Source: Clostridium frigidicarnis
Lineage (GTDB): Bacteria; Bacillota; Clostridia; Clostridiales; Clostridiaceae
Reading direction: 5' to 3'
Length of the DNA: 64,000 bases
Assembly: GCF_900111985.1 (NCBI RefSeq)
Contig: NZ_FOKI01000009.1
Coordinates: 1-64,000, forward strand
The notes beneath the pieces are model-generated. The model saw nothing but the letters and a program-made list of their open reading frames with translations. It searched no databases and was not told the origin of the DNA. Of the stretch, positions 1 through 8,628 are shown in pieces; position 1 is the stretch's first letter; every line of letters starts with the position of its first letter. Both the position numbers and the translations under genes were made by a program.

Positions 1-169
1 GGATATGTATCCCCACATGAATATTATAAAAATAAAATTTCAGCTTAGCTTGAAATTTTGAGAAAACTTTAGAATGAGTAACTTTAGTCCAGATAGCGGG
101 GAGCAATCCGAAACTTAAAAGTTATGGTTAACTCTTCACATTCAACTTTCAACTAAAAAAGACTATATA

Positions 170-230
170 TATTTAATGTCTTTAAAGTTACCCACAGATT
201 CAATTTAATTGTAAATTCCTTTTATCATGT
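170..230 (-). repeat. dispersed repeat R1, copy 1
   Basis: Read on the minus strand it resembles copies at 355-412, 25060-25118 and 59408-59490: a GGAATTTATAAT block, then AGTTGAATTTGT, then a TAACTTTAAAGACAT block. The copies are diverged and all intergenic. Confidence 0.45.
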
Positions 231-354
231 ATCTTTAACATTATTATATCTAAATTATTATATAAATTAATATGTCAAGTTTAGCTATAATCATTTAACA
301 CACAAGAACAAAAATGACTACGCCATTTTTTAGTAGCAAGTTGCAAGTGACAAG

Positions 355-412
355 TCCATGTTCAACGTTTTTAAAATTAGCCACAAATTTAACTTTATTA
401 TAAATTTCCAAA
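355..412 (-). repeat. dispersed repeat R1, copy 2
   Basis: Shares with copy 1 the order GGAAATTTATAAT, AAAGTTAAATTTGTGG, then TAATTTTAAAAACGTT on the minus strand. It is followed by ACTTGTCACTTGCAACTTGC, a tail whose first part also follows copy 3 near 25020. Confidence 0.4.
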
Positions 413-420
413 AAAAATTT

Positions 421-463
421 AAAGCTGCCTAATAAAAAATTATTGGTTTTATTAGACAGCTTT
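421..463 (-). terminator. rho-independent terminator
   Basis: Arms 421-437 and 447-463 pair over 17 bases with one mismatch. On the minus strand the stem is followed by a run of eight T at about 411-418. It lies directly 3' of the gene ending at 467. Confidence 0.85.
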
Positions 464-466
464 AAG

Positions 467-733
467 TTAATTTCTTGTATATACAATTTTTTTTATTGTT
501 TCGTAGGCTAAACAATATTCTGAGACTAACTGATTGATTGTTGAGCCATTACGAAATTTTTCTTTAATTTCAGTATTTCTACTGGCAATTTCTTTTCTAA
601 TTCCAGAGACTTCACCCCATAATTTACGTTTATTTTTAACCTTAGGAATGTAAATCAAATCACCACTAACATATTTTTGAATTTCAAGTAATAATTCTTC
701 TGGAATTACTTCTATAGCATTTACATATTTCAT
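467..733 (-). CDS. CD3324-family small protein (putative DNA-binding)
   Basis: An 88-residue cytoplasmic protein starting MKYVNAIEVIPEELLLEIQK, which matches the small Clostridia family that databases call CD3324, as I remember it. Residues 1-30 carry the family signature (YVNA, then ELL-x-x-IQKYV and a YIP patch). Residues 57-85 look like a helix-turn-helix (NQLVSEYCLAYETIKKIV), so a regulatory DNA-binding role is likely but not shown. A second member of 85 residues lies at 35074-35331. The start has AAGGAGCGGATTAGA before ATG. The gene stands alone with its own strong terminator. Function is unknown; the family call is fairly sure, the DNA-binding idea is inference. Confidence 0.75.
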   Translation of the reverse strand: MKYVNAIEVIPEELLLEIQKYVSGDLIYIPKVKNKRKLWGEVSGIRKEIASRNTEIKEKFRNGSTINQLVSEYCLAYETIKKIVYTRN

Positions 734-1368
734 TCTAATCCGCTCCTTAAAAATATAATCTCTTAAGGATGCAAAATCAGCAAAATAATTATAACAAGAT
801 TATACCTGCTATTATTAGAATGAAAATGGTGACTATATTATCTCCATGCAACTATCACCATCTGATTATTTTGCAGACATTGCATGGAGTATATCATTAT
901 CTGTTAAAATTAAATGTAAGTTCATGTTTACCTCCTAAAATATAATTATTTAATGTATTAAACACAAGAAAAGCATCTATCCCTTACTAGTAGTTTAGTA
1001 AGAATATTCTGCAACTTGTATATACACATGATTCATCTAATGGTTAATACCTGTTAACTCATATAACATTCAGTTGGTTAAAAGAATACCACCTGAATGA
1101 AGAGCTATTCTATTAAATCCCTCTCTTTATTTATACCAAATTTTCCTTATTATATCAATTACTTTCCAATACATAATTAAGATTTTATACTTCATAGTTT
1201 TTATTATGTAAATTCCACAAAATTCATACCACTACAGGAATTAAAAATTATTTATAGAATAGTCCTATATGTATAGTTATAGAGGGGGAATTTTATATGA
1301 TGCTTTTAATATATCAAATCACGCTAGAATTTTAAGTTATTAAAATTTTAAGTGTGAGGAGAATAATA
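734..1368. other. intergenic region upstream of two divergent genes
   Basis: No protein gene of normal size is supported. It contains perfect 10-base inverted arms CTCCATGCAA (842-851) and TTGCATGGAG (880-889), and inside the same area a minus-strand micro-ORF at 866-925 (19 codons, MNLHLILTDNDILHAMSAK) placed behind a perfect GGAGG site. The rest shows nothing I can name. Confidence 0.4.
866..925 (-). CDS. possible 19-residue leader peptide
   Basis: A GGAGG at about 931-935 stands five bases before ATG at 923-925, ideal spacing for translation, and the frame runs 19 codons to TAA. One arm of the inverted repeat 842-889 falls inside the frame. The peptide is not recognised. It could be a real micro-peptide, the start of a gene that has been lost, or chance; confidence is low. 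Confidence 0.2.
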   Translation of the reverse strand: MNLHLILTDNDILHAMSAK

Positions 1369-1776
1369 ATGATTAAATATGTTAATTCTTTAGAAAATAT
1401 AGATGATAATAATCTTAAAGGTTTTTTTGTTGGTTGGCCAAATCCGCCATCAAGTAAAAAGCATATGGAACTGTTAAAAAATAGTGATTTTTTTTGGTTA
1501 GCAATTGATGATACAAATAATAATGTAGTTGGTTTTATTACAGCCATATCTGATAATGTTTTAAGTGCTTATATTCCATTATTAGAGGTTATACCAGATT
1601 ATCAAGGTAATGGAATAGGTTCACAGCTGGTTACCCGTATGTTAAATTCATTAAGTCATCTATATATGGTTGATTTAGTTTGTGATGAACCTTTAACTAA
1701 TTTCTATAAACAATTTGATATGTTTAAATCCCAAGGTATGATTATTCGTAATTTTCACAGTCAAAATGGCGTGTAA
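1369..1776 (+). CDS. GNAT family N-acetyltransferase
   Basis: A 135-residue soluble acetyltransferase. The acetyl-CoA binding motif A is visible around residues 72-92 (EVIPDYQGNGIGSQLV), fitting the Q/R-x-x-G-x-G/A rule. The C-terminal part (CDEPLTNFYKQFDMFKSQGM) is the usual beta6/beta7 region. The start chosen is ATG at 1369, seven bases after GAGGAG; an upstream GTG at 1354 would place the ribosome site inside the gene. It stands alone on the plus strand with a terminator at 1833-1870. Substrate cannot be told from sequence. Confidence 0.85.
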   Translation: MIKYVNSLENIDDNNLKGFFVGWPNPPSSKKHMELLKNSDFFWLAIDDTNNNVVGFITAISDNVLSAYIPLLEVIPDYQGNGIGSQLVTRMLNSLSHLYMVDLVCDEPLTNFYKQFDMFKSQGMIIRNFHSQNGV

Positions 1777-1832
1777 AATAATAAATTTTTCTTATAGAAT
1801 TTAGAAATTAAAAAAATCATAAAAATACAGTA

Positions 1833-1870
1833 AAAAGGTATGCTGAAATGTATAAATTAGCATACCTTTT
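1833..1870 (+). terminator. rho-independent terminator of GNAT gene
   Basis: Perfect 12-base arms AAAAGGTATGCT and AGCATACCTTTT, separated by 14 bases, end in a T run. Confidence 0.85.
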
Positions 1871-2148
1871 GTTAATATATCTACAATGAAATTAAAACCA
1901 CTCATTTATATAAATATTTCAATCTATGATAATAATCAGTTATAGTTAAGTAAGTTACCTCCTAAATTGTTAATTCCATGAAAATCATAACAAATAATCC
2001 TAGCTCAAATCTAGCTCAATTTCATGTAATATATTTGTATCAAATTATTCTATTAATCTACCATTATATCTAACCTTTTAAAACATGGTTATTGAGAACC
2101 CCATCACTGAATAAATCTAGTTTCTATATAGCTATAAGTTCTTTTAGT

Positions 2149-3021
2149 TTAGTTTAATTTTATTTCCATCCAATAACTTAGAACTGATTTTTCTTTAAAA
2201 CCTCTTTTCTTATACATGTTATAAGCTATAGAATTCTTTTCTATAACAGTTAGTTCTATATTATCTACCATCTTTTTATTCAAAAAATCTATAGCAGTTT
2301 CTAATAAAGGTTTCCCATATCCTTTTCCCCTATATTCTTTTTTTAATCCAATATCAAATAAGCCTCTCTCTCCCTGTATTTCACAATTCATAAAACCAAT
2401 AATAGTATTACTTTTAGCTACCATAAAGAAGTAATTTTTATTATCAGTTTTATTTATATATTCTTCAACCTCACTTAAATTCAAAAAACATCCATGAGGC
2501 ATATCACTAAAAGAATCATTAAAGATATTTAAATATACCTTTTTGTTTTCATTAGATAATTTAATTAAATCTAAACATTCCTCTTTCTTATTTTTATCAT
2601 CTAAAATCATACTAAAAGCTGCATATTCCTTTTTACACCCTAGTGATTCTAAAATATTAAGTATTTCTTCGTTCTTCGCTCCTAAATAAATTTCACTTGG
2701 GTCATGCTTTTTTGAAAGTTTTAATGCCTCATCAACGAGATTTTTAACAATGTGTTTTTTATCCTTTAACTCTTCCAGTACCTCAATTGTGTGAATATAA
2801 ACAGTTCCAAGATTCTCACAAGCCTCAAGTACAATATTAATTTCGCCAACAACCTTTCCATTTATAAAACAGAATAGGCTTCCTTCACCGTATCTATTAA
2901 CCTTATTGTTAAATAATTTTTCAATTTCATCTATAGACTTTATAACATTAAGACTCCTACTTATAAATTTACACACTTCATTTTTTTCTGGATCACTTAG
3001 CTTTGAATACCCCTTTATCAC
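2149..3021 (-). CDS. two-domain GNAT acetyltransferase
   Basis: 290 residues with two GNAT-like halves. The C-terminal half (about 150-290) has a clear motif A, DIGLKKEYRGKGYGKPLLE, followed by the typical ENSIAYNMYKKRGF end. The N-terminal half (1-145) keeps the fold pattern (FINGKVVGEI, then YIHTIEVLEELKDKKH) but lacks the glycine-rich loop, so it is probably a non-catalytic copy. Such tandem arrangements are known in aminoglycoside acetyltransferase-like and mycothiol synthase-like proteins, but substrate is unknown here. The start ATG at 3021 follows AAAAGAGGGGTAATTGTG. It is monocistronic. Confidence 0.8.
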   Translation of the reverse strand: MIKGYSKLSDPEKNEVCKFISRSLNVIKSIDEIEKLFNNKVNRYGEGSLFCFINGKVVGEINIVLEACENLGTVYIHTIEVLEELKDKKHIVKNLVDEALKLSKKHDPSEIYLGAKNEEILNILESLGCKKEYAAFSMILDDKNKKEECLDLIKLSNENKKVYLNIFNDSFSDMPHGCFLNLSEVEEYINKTDNKNYFFMVAKSNTIIGFMNCEIQGERGLFDIGLKKEYRGKGYGKPLLETAIDFLNKKMVDNIELTVIEKNSIAYNMYKKRGFKEKSVLSYWMEIKLN

Positions 3022-3162
3022 AATTACCCCTCTTTTCTATTTATAATATGGATATCATTACCAATATCCTCATTTATAATGATACAAGCTTTTTTATATT
3101 TTGTCTATTTATTTTTAGACTTTTATCTACTTAGTCTATATTATTTAAAATAGTATACAAAA

Positions 3163-3203
3163 AAACTAGTAGTTAGTCCACAACAAACTCTATCTACTAG
3201 TTT
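3163..3203 (-). terminator. rho-independent terminator
   Basis: Arms AAACTAGTAG (3163-3172) and CTACTAGTTT (3194-3203); on the minus strand the stem is followed by seven T. It ends the gene that stops at 3266. Confidence 0.8.
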
Positions 3204-3265
3204 CTCTTATATAAATCTATGCTCTATACATTTTTAATGAATAAGTAACAATAATACATGTCCTA

Positions 3266-3703
3266 TCACAACTTTAAAGCCATTATAAGCTCATCTTCAT
3301 CTACTTCTCCTGTATGATGAAAACCTAAACTTCCATATAACTTTTTAGCTATCTCATCACCATCTATATAACAAAGAATTATTTTAGGATATTTTCCTTC
3401 TCTTCTCATAATTTCAATTGCCAATTTCATTGCTTGTTTTCCATATCCTTTACCTTGATAATGTTCATCGATCATAAATTGATCTATAATATAGGTATTT
3501 TGTTCATCGTAGAATCTTAATAATATAAATCCTACCATTACTTTATTATTATAAACTATCATTGGCTTTGTTGAGTTATAATAAACATAAGCCTTTGATA
3601 AAGATTTTGCATTAGTGGCAACAAATTTAATTTGTTCCTTTGAAACACTTAGCTTTAGGCACTCTCTATAATTATCCTCTGTTATATTTTCAAGATGGAT
3701 CAT
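3266..3703 (-). CDS. GNAT acetyltransferase, polyamine-acetyltransferase-like
   Basis: 145 residues. Motif A is IDQFMIDEHYQGKGYGKQAM at about residues 75-94, and the C-terminal GDEIAKKLYGSLGFHHTG block is typical of Bacillus BltD/PaiA-type diamine or spermidine acetyltransferases. The assignment to a polyamine substrate is inference from that similarity. ATG at 3703 has AGGAGTTGAATTTATT upstream. A 37-codon ene-reductase remnant and a zinc-ribbon gene lie just upstream on the same strand; the terminator at 3163-3203 closes the unit. Confidence 0.8.
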   Translation of the reverse strand: MIHLENITEDNYRECLKLSVSKEQIKFVATNAKSLSKAYVYYNSTKPMIVYNNKVMVGFILLRFYDEQNTYIIDQFMIDEHYQGKGYGKQAMKLAIEIMRREGKYPKIILCYIDGDEIAKKLYGSLGFHHTGEVDEDELIMALKL

Positions 3704-3735
3704 AATAAATTCAACTCCTATCCTATTAAGTTGTA

Positions 3736-3849
3736 TTAAAATCCCCTAGCGTAAGCATCTGGCATATACATACACATAGGAGCCATAACAGCCCTATTTC
3801 TTAATAAAAGATTTTTCAAATTATATTCTTTAAATATTCCTTTAGCCAT
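3736..3849 (-). pseudogene. N-terminal remnant of an old-yellow-enzyme NADH:flavin oxidoreductase
   Basis: A 37-codon frame beginning MAKGIFKEYNLKNLLLRNRA and continuing VMAPMCMY. This is the conserved start of YqjM/old-yellow-enzyme proteins, including the FMN-contacting PMCMY segment. Full proteins are about 340 residues; here the frame stops after MPDAYARGF and nothing else of the enzyme follows. GGAG lies eight bases before the ATG, so the original start is preserved. It is too short to be functional. Confidence 0.7.
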
Positions 3850-3860
3850 ATTGTCATCTC

Positions 3861-4253
3861 CTATTTACTTCTCTCCCCACAATGAGGACAGTATGTAAAG
3901 TTTGAATCTATTTCTCTACCACACCTTAAACATCTGTTTTCTCTAAAATAATCATTACTATTATATTGAATGTTTACTTCTTGTAAATCCAAATATGTTA
4001 TTTCTATATTTTCACCATTTTCAATAGCTTTTCCCTTATCTTTTGATATTGTATATAAAGATTTACATCCAGTGCATTTTACATAATAGGTTTCATTCCA
4101 TTTAAAAAGTGGAATGAAAAAGAAGTGAAAAAAATTATAGTTTTTTATAAGTTTCCCTGTAACTGTTCCTTTGCAGATTTTACAGCTTATATTATCTAAA
4201 ATCTTAATTTCCTTATTCTTATTTTCCACTCCGAATATACCTATAAAAAACAT
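3861..4253 (-). CDS. zinc-ribbon protein
   Basis: 130 residues. An N-terminal treble pattern CKIC (about residue 24) and a CTGC (about 60) make one four-cysteine site, and the C-terminus has a second ribbon, CLRCGREIDSNFTYCPHCGE. The middle segment FFHFFFIPLFKWNETYYVKC is characteristic of the zinc_ribbon_15 family of Firmicutes. Role unknown; probably a small cytoplasmic or membrane-associated zinc protein. ATG at 4253 follows AAAGAGGTGATAAAGTT. Confidence 0.75.
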   Translation of the reverse strand: MFFIGIFGVENKNKEIKILDNISCKICKGTVTGKLIKNYNFFHFFFIPLFKWNETYYVKCTGCKSLYTISKDKGKAIENGENIEITYLDLQEVNIQYNSNDYFRENRCLRCGREIDSNFTYCPHCGERSK

Positions 4254-4670
4254 AACTTTATCACCTCTTTAATATATATTTTCAAGATATTTATATTAAC
4301 AATATCATTATAGTCTTACTTATTATTATACTGTATTTTCTTTATAATTCACTATCTTTAACTAATGAATTTTATTAAATAACTTATGCAAGTGAATTTC
4401 AGTGTAGAAAACAAAAGACAAAGGTAATATACTATTTATCCTTATAATTATTATATTAGAATGTTAAGAAAAACATCCATATTTCAACTTTCAGCTACAA
4501 CAAACTTGATATTTTATTCCTTTAAAGTAACGCTCTTTATATTAAAGAATTACTTGCTATAATGGATAGTATGAATACTCTAACTTTGAAAATCTGTTTC
4601 CTTTATGATATACCTCTAAATAAATTTTTATATTCTTAAATTCATCTACTTTAAATTTATTTTACATAAC
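4254..4670. other. intergenic, nothing recognised
   Basis: AT-rich DNA without a supported gene. It has a weak resemblance to repeat R1 around 4505-4555 and a CAACTTTCAGCTACAAC simple-sequence patch. Confidence 0.4.
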
Positions 4671-4703
4671 AAAAACCATGCAGGCATACATCCCACATGG
4701 TTT
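4671..4703 (-). terminator. rho-independent terminator
   Basis: Arms AAACCATG (4673-4680) and CATGGTTT (4696-4703) with a T-rich tail on the minus strand, 3' of the VOC gene. Confidence 0.75.
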
Positions 4704-4728
4704 AGCAAATTTATCAATATTACTTATA

Positions 4729-5112
4729 TTAGTATTTATCTTCACGAACTAGATATTCATTTCCATCTTGATCTTTAAATGAAAACATACTTCCATAAGG
4801 CATTTTCATAATTTCTCCCACTTCAACATGGTTTCCTTTAAGTTCACTATAAGTACTATTTATATCACTAGTACTTAATATAACAGATGGATGAAGTACA
4901 TTGGCATCTTTATTTTGATTTTTCATTAAGTTCTTATCATATAAAACAAAAGTTGTAAATTCACTCTCACTAGGACCAACTTCTACCCACTTCATATTTG
5001 GTCCCATGTTTTGTTCAAACTTAACTAAAAAGTTTAATTTTTTAGTCCAAAACTCTTTTGCCTCTTCTTGATTATTTACATATAATGTTATTTTACCTAT
5101 CTTATTTATCAT
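4729..5112 (-). CDS. VOC (glyoxalase/bleomycin resistance) family protein
   Basis: 127 residues, a full vicinal-oxygen-chelate unit of two beta-alpha-beta-beta-beta modules. Starts MINKIGKITLYVNNQEEAKE and ends GNEYLVRED, the usual strand with the metal-binding glutamate (FKDQDGNEYLV). ATG at 5112 is preceded by TAGGAGGAACACAA; the frame is open 22 codons further up but that extension has no ribosome site. Members bind a metal and act on small molecules; substrate is not predictable. Single-gene unit with its own terminator. Confidence 0.85.
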   Translation of the reverse strand: MINKIGKITLYVNNQEEAKEFWTKKLNFLVKFEQNMGPNMKWVEVGPSESEFTTFVLYDKNLMKNQNKDANVLHPSVILSTSDINSTYSELKGNHVEVGEIMKMPYGSMFSFKDQDGNEYLVREDKY

Positions 5113-5220
5113 TTGTGTTCCTCCTAAATTTATTGAATTGATTAAACTTTTGCTGGGGGTTTCAAAATTGTATAACATATAAAAAGTTATGCTTAATAAA
5201 ATAACTTTTCTTATATTCTT

Positions 5221-5388
5221 CTACTTTTCATAATATATTATTTGTTCAGTATTTTTTCTTAATTTCATGCTAGGTTCTTCATGATATACCCAACAGTAAA
5301 AATACAAACTACATATGTATTTATTATCTTGCAAATGCTCATTTATATGTTTTTTTATACTTCTACGAGTTGCAATTGCTTTAATCAT
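5221..5388 (-). pseudogene. internally deleted nitroreductase remnant
   Basis: A 55-codon frame. It opens MIKAIATRRSIKKHINEH, the conserved FMN-binding start of nitroreductases, and ends HEEPSMKLRKNTEQIIYYEK, which resembles the family C-terminus (EEP then a K-I-x-Y-E-K end). The intervening roughly 120 residues are absent. No good ribosome site precedes the ATG. A functional enzyme is excluded; a small residual protein is possible. Confidence 0.6.
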
Positions 5389-5661
5389 TTAATTATCTTC
5401 ACTAATTATTTTTAGTTAAAATATTTTTACAAAACTTATCATGAATAATGAATATTTAGTATCCTAATATATCTCCCACAATTAACACCTTTATCCTACC
5501 TTTAATAAACTGTCCTCTAATTACAACAAAGTCATTACAAATTAGAAGCCTCTCCACCAAACGTTTGTTCTATTCATATAATATCTTATATATTTTAAAA
5601 CGTCAATTTATTAATATAAAAACAAAAGCCATAATTTCACTTATAACTTTTTACACTATAT

Positions 5662-5985
5662 TTCAAACAAAAACTTGCACTCCTTCTTTAGATTAAATAA
5701 CCAGTATCACTCCATCCAAAATATGCATTGATCTTTCAACTTCTGCTATAAAATCAACATGTCCTGGGGTATCTAATAAATTAATTTTGGTATTATTCCA
5801 ATTAAAAGATACTGTAGAGGTTTTTATTGTTATTCCTTTTTAAGGGATATGGAGTCTGTAATTGTATTACCTTTATCTACTCTTCCAAGATTTTTTATAA
5901 CCCCACTTTTATATAATAAATTTTCTGTTATAGTAGTTTTACCAGCATCAGCATGTGCGAGTATCCATATGTTTATTGTTTTCAT
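5662..5985 (-). pseudogene. decayed N-terminus of a Tet-type ribosomal protection protein
   Basis: From ATG at 5985 the translation reads [20 protein letters not shown], then [14 protein letters not shown], which is the G1 region of Tet(M)/TetB(P)-like elongation-factor G homologues. After a frameshift near 5838 the other frame gives [13 protein letters not shown] and then [10 protein letters not shown] (G3 motif) and [15 protein letters not shown], followed by a stop where the family has LLISAKDGVQ. The frame ends at about 5662; more than 500 residues of the protein are missing. GGGGG precedes the old start. Clearly inactive. Confidence 0.85.
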
Positions 5986-6191
5986 TATGAAGCATCCCCC
6001 TTAGTTTCATACCATGTCCATTGTTTAATAATCTTATTGTATTTATTTCTCCTAATTTAAATATATTCCTTGGGAAATATTGTGTAATTATTTTTAATAT
6101 TTACTATAATAATAAAGAATATATAATATAAAAATTAAAATCATTAGATTGATTGCAAAGGACTTAGCAATTAATTTTAAATTTGCATATA

Positions 6192-6223
6192 AAAAAGGAG
6201 CATCATTATAAATGCTCCTTTTT
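6192..6223 (-). terminator. rho-independent terminator of GntP gene
   Basis: Perfect 12-base arms AAAAAGGAGCAT and ATGCTCCTTTTT with an eight-base loop; T run on the minus strand. Confidence 0.9.
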
Positions 6224-6241
6224 ACTCATTACTACTATTAA

Positions 6242-7618
6242 TTAAACTATTCCCATACTACCAAGTATTATAGTTACAACAAGTGCCACTGTAGGAATAG
6301 CTACTGAAACCATAAATATATCAAAATATGATTTCTTGTGGCTTAATCCGCATACTGCTAATAGTGTTATGACTGCACCATTATGTGGTAAAGAATCTAA
6401 TCCTCCACATGCTACAGTTGCAACTCTATGAAGCACTTCTGGACTTATACCTGAACTAGTAGCTAATTGTAATAAATTATCTCCTAATGCTTGTAATGAA
6501 ATACTCATACCACCTGTTGCAGAACCTGTAACCCCTGATAAACAAGAAATAGAAATACCTTCTGCAATTAATGGATTTGATGAAATACCAAGAAGCGCAT
6601 TCTTTATAACTGTAAATGAACCTAGTGTTGCTATTACATTACCATATCCAACAGCAGCTGCTGTATTTAATATAGCAAATAATGAATCTGTTGCTCCTTC
6701 ATTTATAACATGCAAATTATTTTTCATAACTTTTAAATTTGAAAGCATTGCTACTACTATGGCTACTATTAAAGCTACTATTAAAGACCATGTTCCACCT
6801 GATGCTGCAATAGTAGTTTTATATTGATCAAGCCACTCCCAATTCATGAATCCTTCTATAAAAACATAATTTGATAATATATAATTTAAAACTAACATTA
6901 ATAAAATTGGAGTTAATGACAGTATAAAATTAGGTAGTTTTAACTTTACTTCTTCATCTATCTTAATTTCCTCATGTTCTCCGAAGCCTTCACCTGCTGC
7001 TATTCCCTTCTTGGCTCTATACATAAGCCAATAGCATCCTAAAACTAACATAACTAAAGAAGCTGATATACCTAATATAGGTGCTGCCCAAGTTGTTGTA
7101 CCAAAATATGGCATTGGTATAGCATTTTGAACTTGAGGTGTTCCTGGCATAGCCGTCATTGTAAAAGTAAATGATCCCAAAGCTATAGCCCCTGGTATTA
7201 GCCTTTTTGGTATACCAGCTTCCTTAAACAAAGACACAGCTATTGGATAAACAGCAAATGCTACCACAAATAAAGACACTCCACCATAAGTCAAAACAGC
7301 ACATGATAAAACAACTGCCAATATAGCCTTTTCTTTTCCTAATTTTCTAGCTATAACGTTTGCAATTGATTTTGCTGCTCCAGACTTGTCCATAACTTTA
7401 CCAAATATAGCACCTAATAAGAATATAGGAAAATATGTTCCAACAAAGTTTGCTAAACTTGACATATACGTTTGAGTATATACCGGTAATATATCTATGC
7501 TTCCACTAAATAAAAGTGCTAACAATGCTAATAGCGGAGTTAAAATTATAACACTAACCCCTTTATATGCAAAATACATTAGTAAAAATAATGATAAAAA
7601 AATACCAATTACGCCCAC
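6242..7618 (-). CDS. GntP family permease (gluconate/hydroxy-acid:H+ symporter)
   Basis: 458 residues with about a dozen hydrophobic segments, full length for the family. Signature stretches include NFVGTYFPIFLLGAIFGKVM near residue 60, GKEKAILAV and GGVSLFVVAFAVYPIAVSLF near 110-130, and the C-terminal TGSATGGMSISLQALG and VATVACGGLDSLPHNGAV. GntP proteins import gluconate or related hydroxy acids with protons across the cytoplasmic membrane; some clostridial members are hydroxybutyrate-type. No catabolic gene lies beside it, so the substrate stays open. The gene is monocistronic. ATG at 7618 follows AAGGGGGAAAGATATT. Confidence 0.9.
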   Translation of the reverse strand: MGVIGIFLSLFLLMYFAYKGVSVIILTPLLALLALLFSGSIDILPVYTQTYMSSLANFVGTYFPIFLLGAIFGKVMDKSGAAKSIANVIARKLGKEKAILAVVLSCAVLTYGGVSLFVVAFAVYPIAVSLFKEAGIPKRLIPGAIALGSFTFTMTAMPGTPQVQNAIPMPYFGTTTWAAPILGISASLVMLVLGCYWLMYRAKKGIAAGEGFGEHEEIKIDEEVKLKLPNFILSLTPILLMLVLNYILSNYVFIEGFMNWEWLDQYKTTIAASGGTWSLIVALIVAIVVAMLSNLKVMKNNLHVINEGATDSLFAILNTAAAVGYGNVIATLGSFTVIKNALLGISSNPLIAEGISISCLSGVTGSATGGMSISLQALGDNLLQLATSSGISPEVLHRVATVACGGLDSLPHNGAVITLLAVCGLSHKKSYFDIFMVSVAIPTVALVVTIILGSMGIV

Positions 7619-7990
7619 AATATCTTTCCCCCTTGATGTTCAGCTAATATAAAAACTGAAATGAAATTATATTTTCTAAAATTCTTCGTTCTTACTGTTC
7701 TAAAAATCATCTCCAATCTTTCTATCTCTGTATGATCTTCATTTGTTATTTAGTACAGTGAGAACCTATAATAAAAGGTTCAAGATATTATTTTTATAAA
7801 TCACTAAAATTTATCTTTATATTAAGTTTTCTTATTCTGTAAACCTCACTATCTTCATATGTTAAATTATAATAAGTATACTCATTATAATTATATTACT
7901 ATAATTTTTCTTTTAAATCAAATTTTGTAATTAATTGTAGTCTATTGCCAATAGTTTCAACATATTTTTTACTTATAATCTTTATGTATT
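7619..7990. other. intergenic, nothing recognised
   Basis: Promoter region of the permease gene on the minus strand and the 3' flank of the DUF4177 gene. No further gene or hairpin of note. Confidence 0.4.
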
Positions 7991-8176
7991 TTATAATTGT
8001 TCAATTTCTCTCTTAAAATAAAACCAAGTACCATCTAAACCTGATAACTCCCAGCCATCTTTACCAAATATGTTTAACTTATCAGAAAGTTCTTTATTGT
8101 GTTTGTCATTATTAGATTTAAGTATACTTTTTAATTCTATTTGTATTTGTTCTACTCTATACTCATATTTTTTCAT
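7991..8176 (-). CDS. DUF4177 domain protein
   Basis: 61 residues. The pattern KYEYRVEQI, then LNIFGKDGWELSGLDGTWFYFKRE is the complete DUF4177 unit (a small beta-sheet domain with the G-x-x-GWEL turn). Function is unknown in general. AAGGGGGATGTTTT precedes the ATG, giving good support that it is translated. It is a single gene between GntP and Tlp. Confidence 0.8.
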   Translation of the reverse strand: MKKYEYRVEQIQIELKSILKSNNDKHNKELSDKLNIFGKDGWELSGLDGTWFYFKREIEQL

Positions 8177-8353
8177 AAAACATCCCCCTTATAACCTTAT
8201 ATAACAATCTATAAATACAATTAAATTATAGACAACTTATATAAAAACTATAATATTTAGATTTTAAGTATAAATATTTATCCTTAACTAATCTTCTTAA
8301 ATGTATTATAACATATTTTTACAACATATTATTATATAACGAATCTAATAACT

Positions 8354-8383
8354 AAAGCCCTACAAAATTTATTGTAGAGCTTT
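8354..8383 (-). terminator. hairpin 3' of tlp
   Basis: Arms 8354-8365 and 8372-8383 pair over ten of twelve positions. There is no long T run, so termination strength is uncertain. Confidence 0.5.
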
Positions 8384-8400
8384 AATATGCTAAATTTTAT

Positions 8401-8628
8401 TTATCTATATTCATTTTTCTTATCAATTGCTTCTTCCTTAATTTCTTTTCTCATAGAATTAAGAGCTTCTTCTCTTCTTTCATTTTTTTCTATTAATTCT
8501 TCTCTATTCTTTTCATCATCTGTCTTTTCAATCATTTCTTCTGCAAGATGAATGTTTTGAATAGTATTGCTAATGTTATCTTGAATCTTATCTACATTAT
8601 CTCTCCTATCATCTTGATTATGTTTCAT
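8401..8628 (-). CDS. tlp: small acid-soluble spore protein Tlp
   Basis: 75 residues, highly charged and helical. The order DRRDNVDKIQDNISNTIQNI, then KNERREEALNSMRKEIKEEA is the full Tlp pattern known from Bacillus and Clostridium spores. Tlp is packed in the spore core and degraded at germination. ATG at 8628 has GGGAGAGGTGCAACT upstream. In the family the gene is expressed in the forespore under sigma G; I did not identify the promoter. It shows that the host forms endospores. Confidence 0.9.
   Translation of the reverse strand: MKHNQDDRRDNVDKIQDNISNTIQNIHLAEEMIEKTDDEKNREELIEKNERREEALNSMRKEIKEEAIDKKNEYR

Larger units (their letters stand above)
1..420. other. intergenic, repeat-rich
   Basis: No gene is supported here. 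The stretch holds two copies of a degenerate dispersed repeat (about 170-230 and 355-412), runs of AACTTTCAACT/ACAAGT-type simple sequence, and at 99-111 a 13-base string, GGGAGCAATCCGA, that also occurs at 20083-20095 beside a transposase remnant. A short minus-strand reading frame at 295-486 is composed of repeat and terminator sequence and is not believed. Confidence 0.6.

Noticed and set aside
295-486. 63-codon minus-strand frame
   Set aside because: Consists of repeat R1 copy 2 and the terminator arms; no ribosome site.
1010-1140. Possible T-box because of a GGTGGTA word on the minus strand
   Set aside because: No specifier stem or antiterminator bulge could be found, and no aminoacyl-tRNA or amino-acid gene follows.
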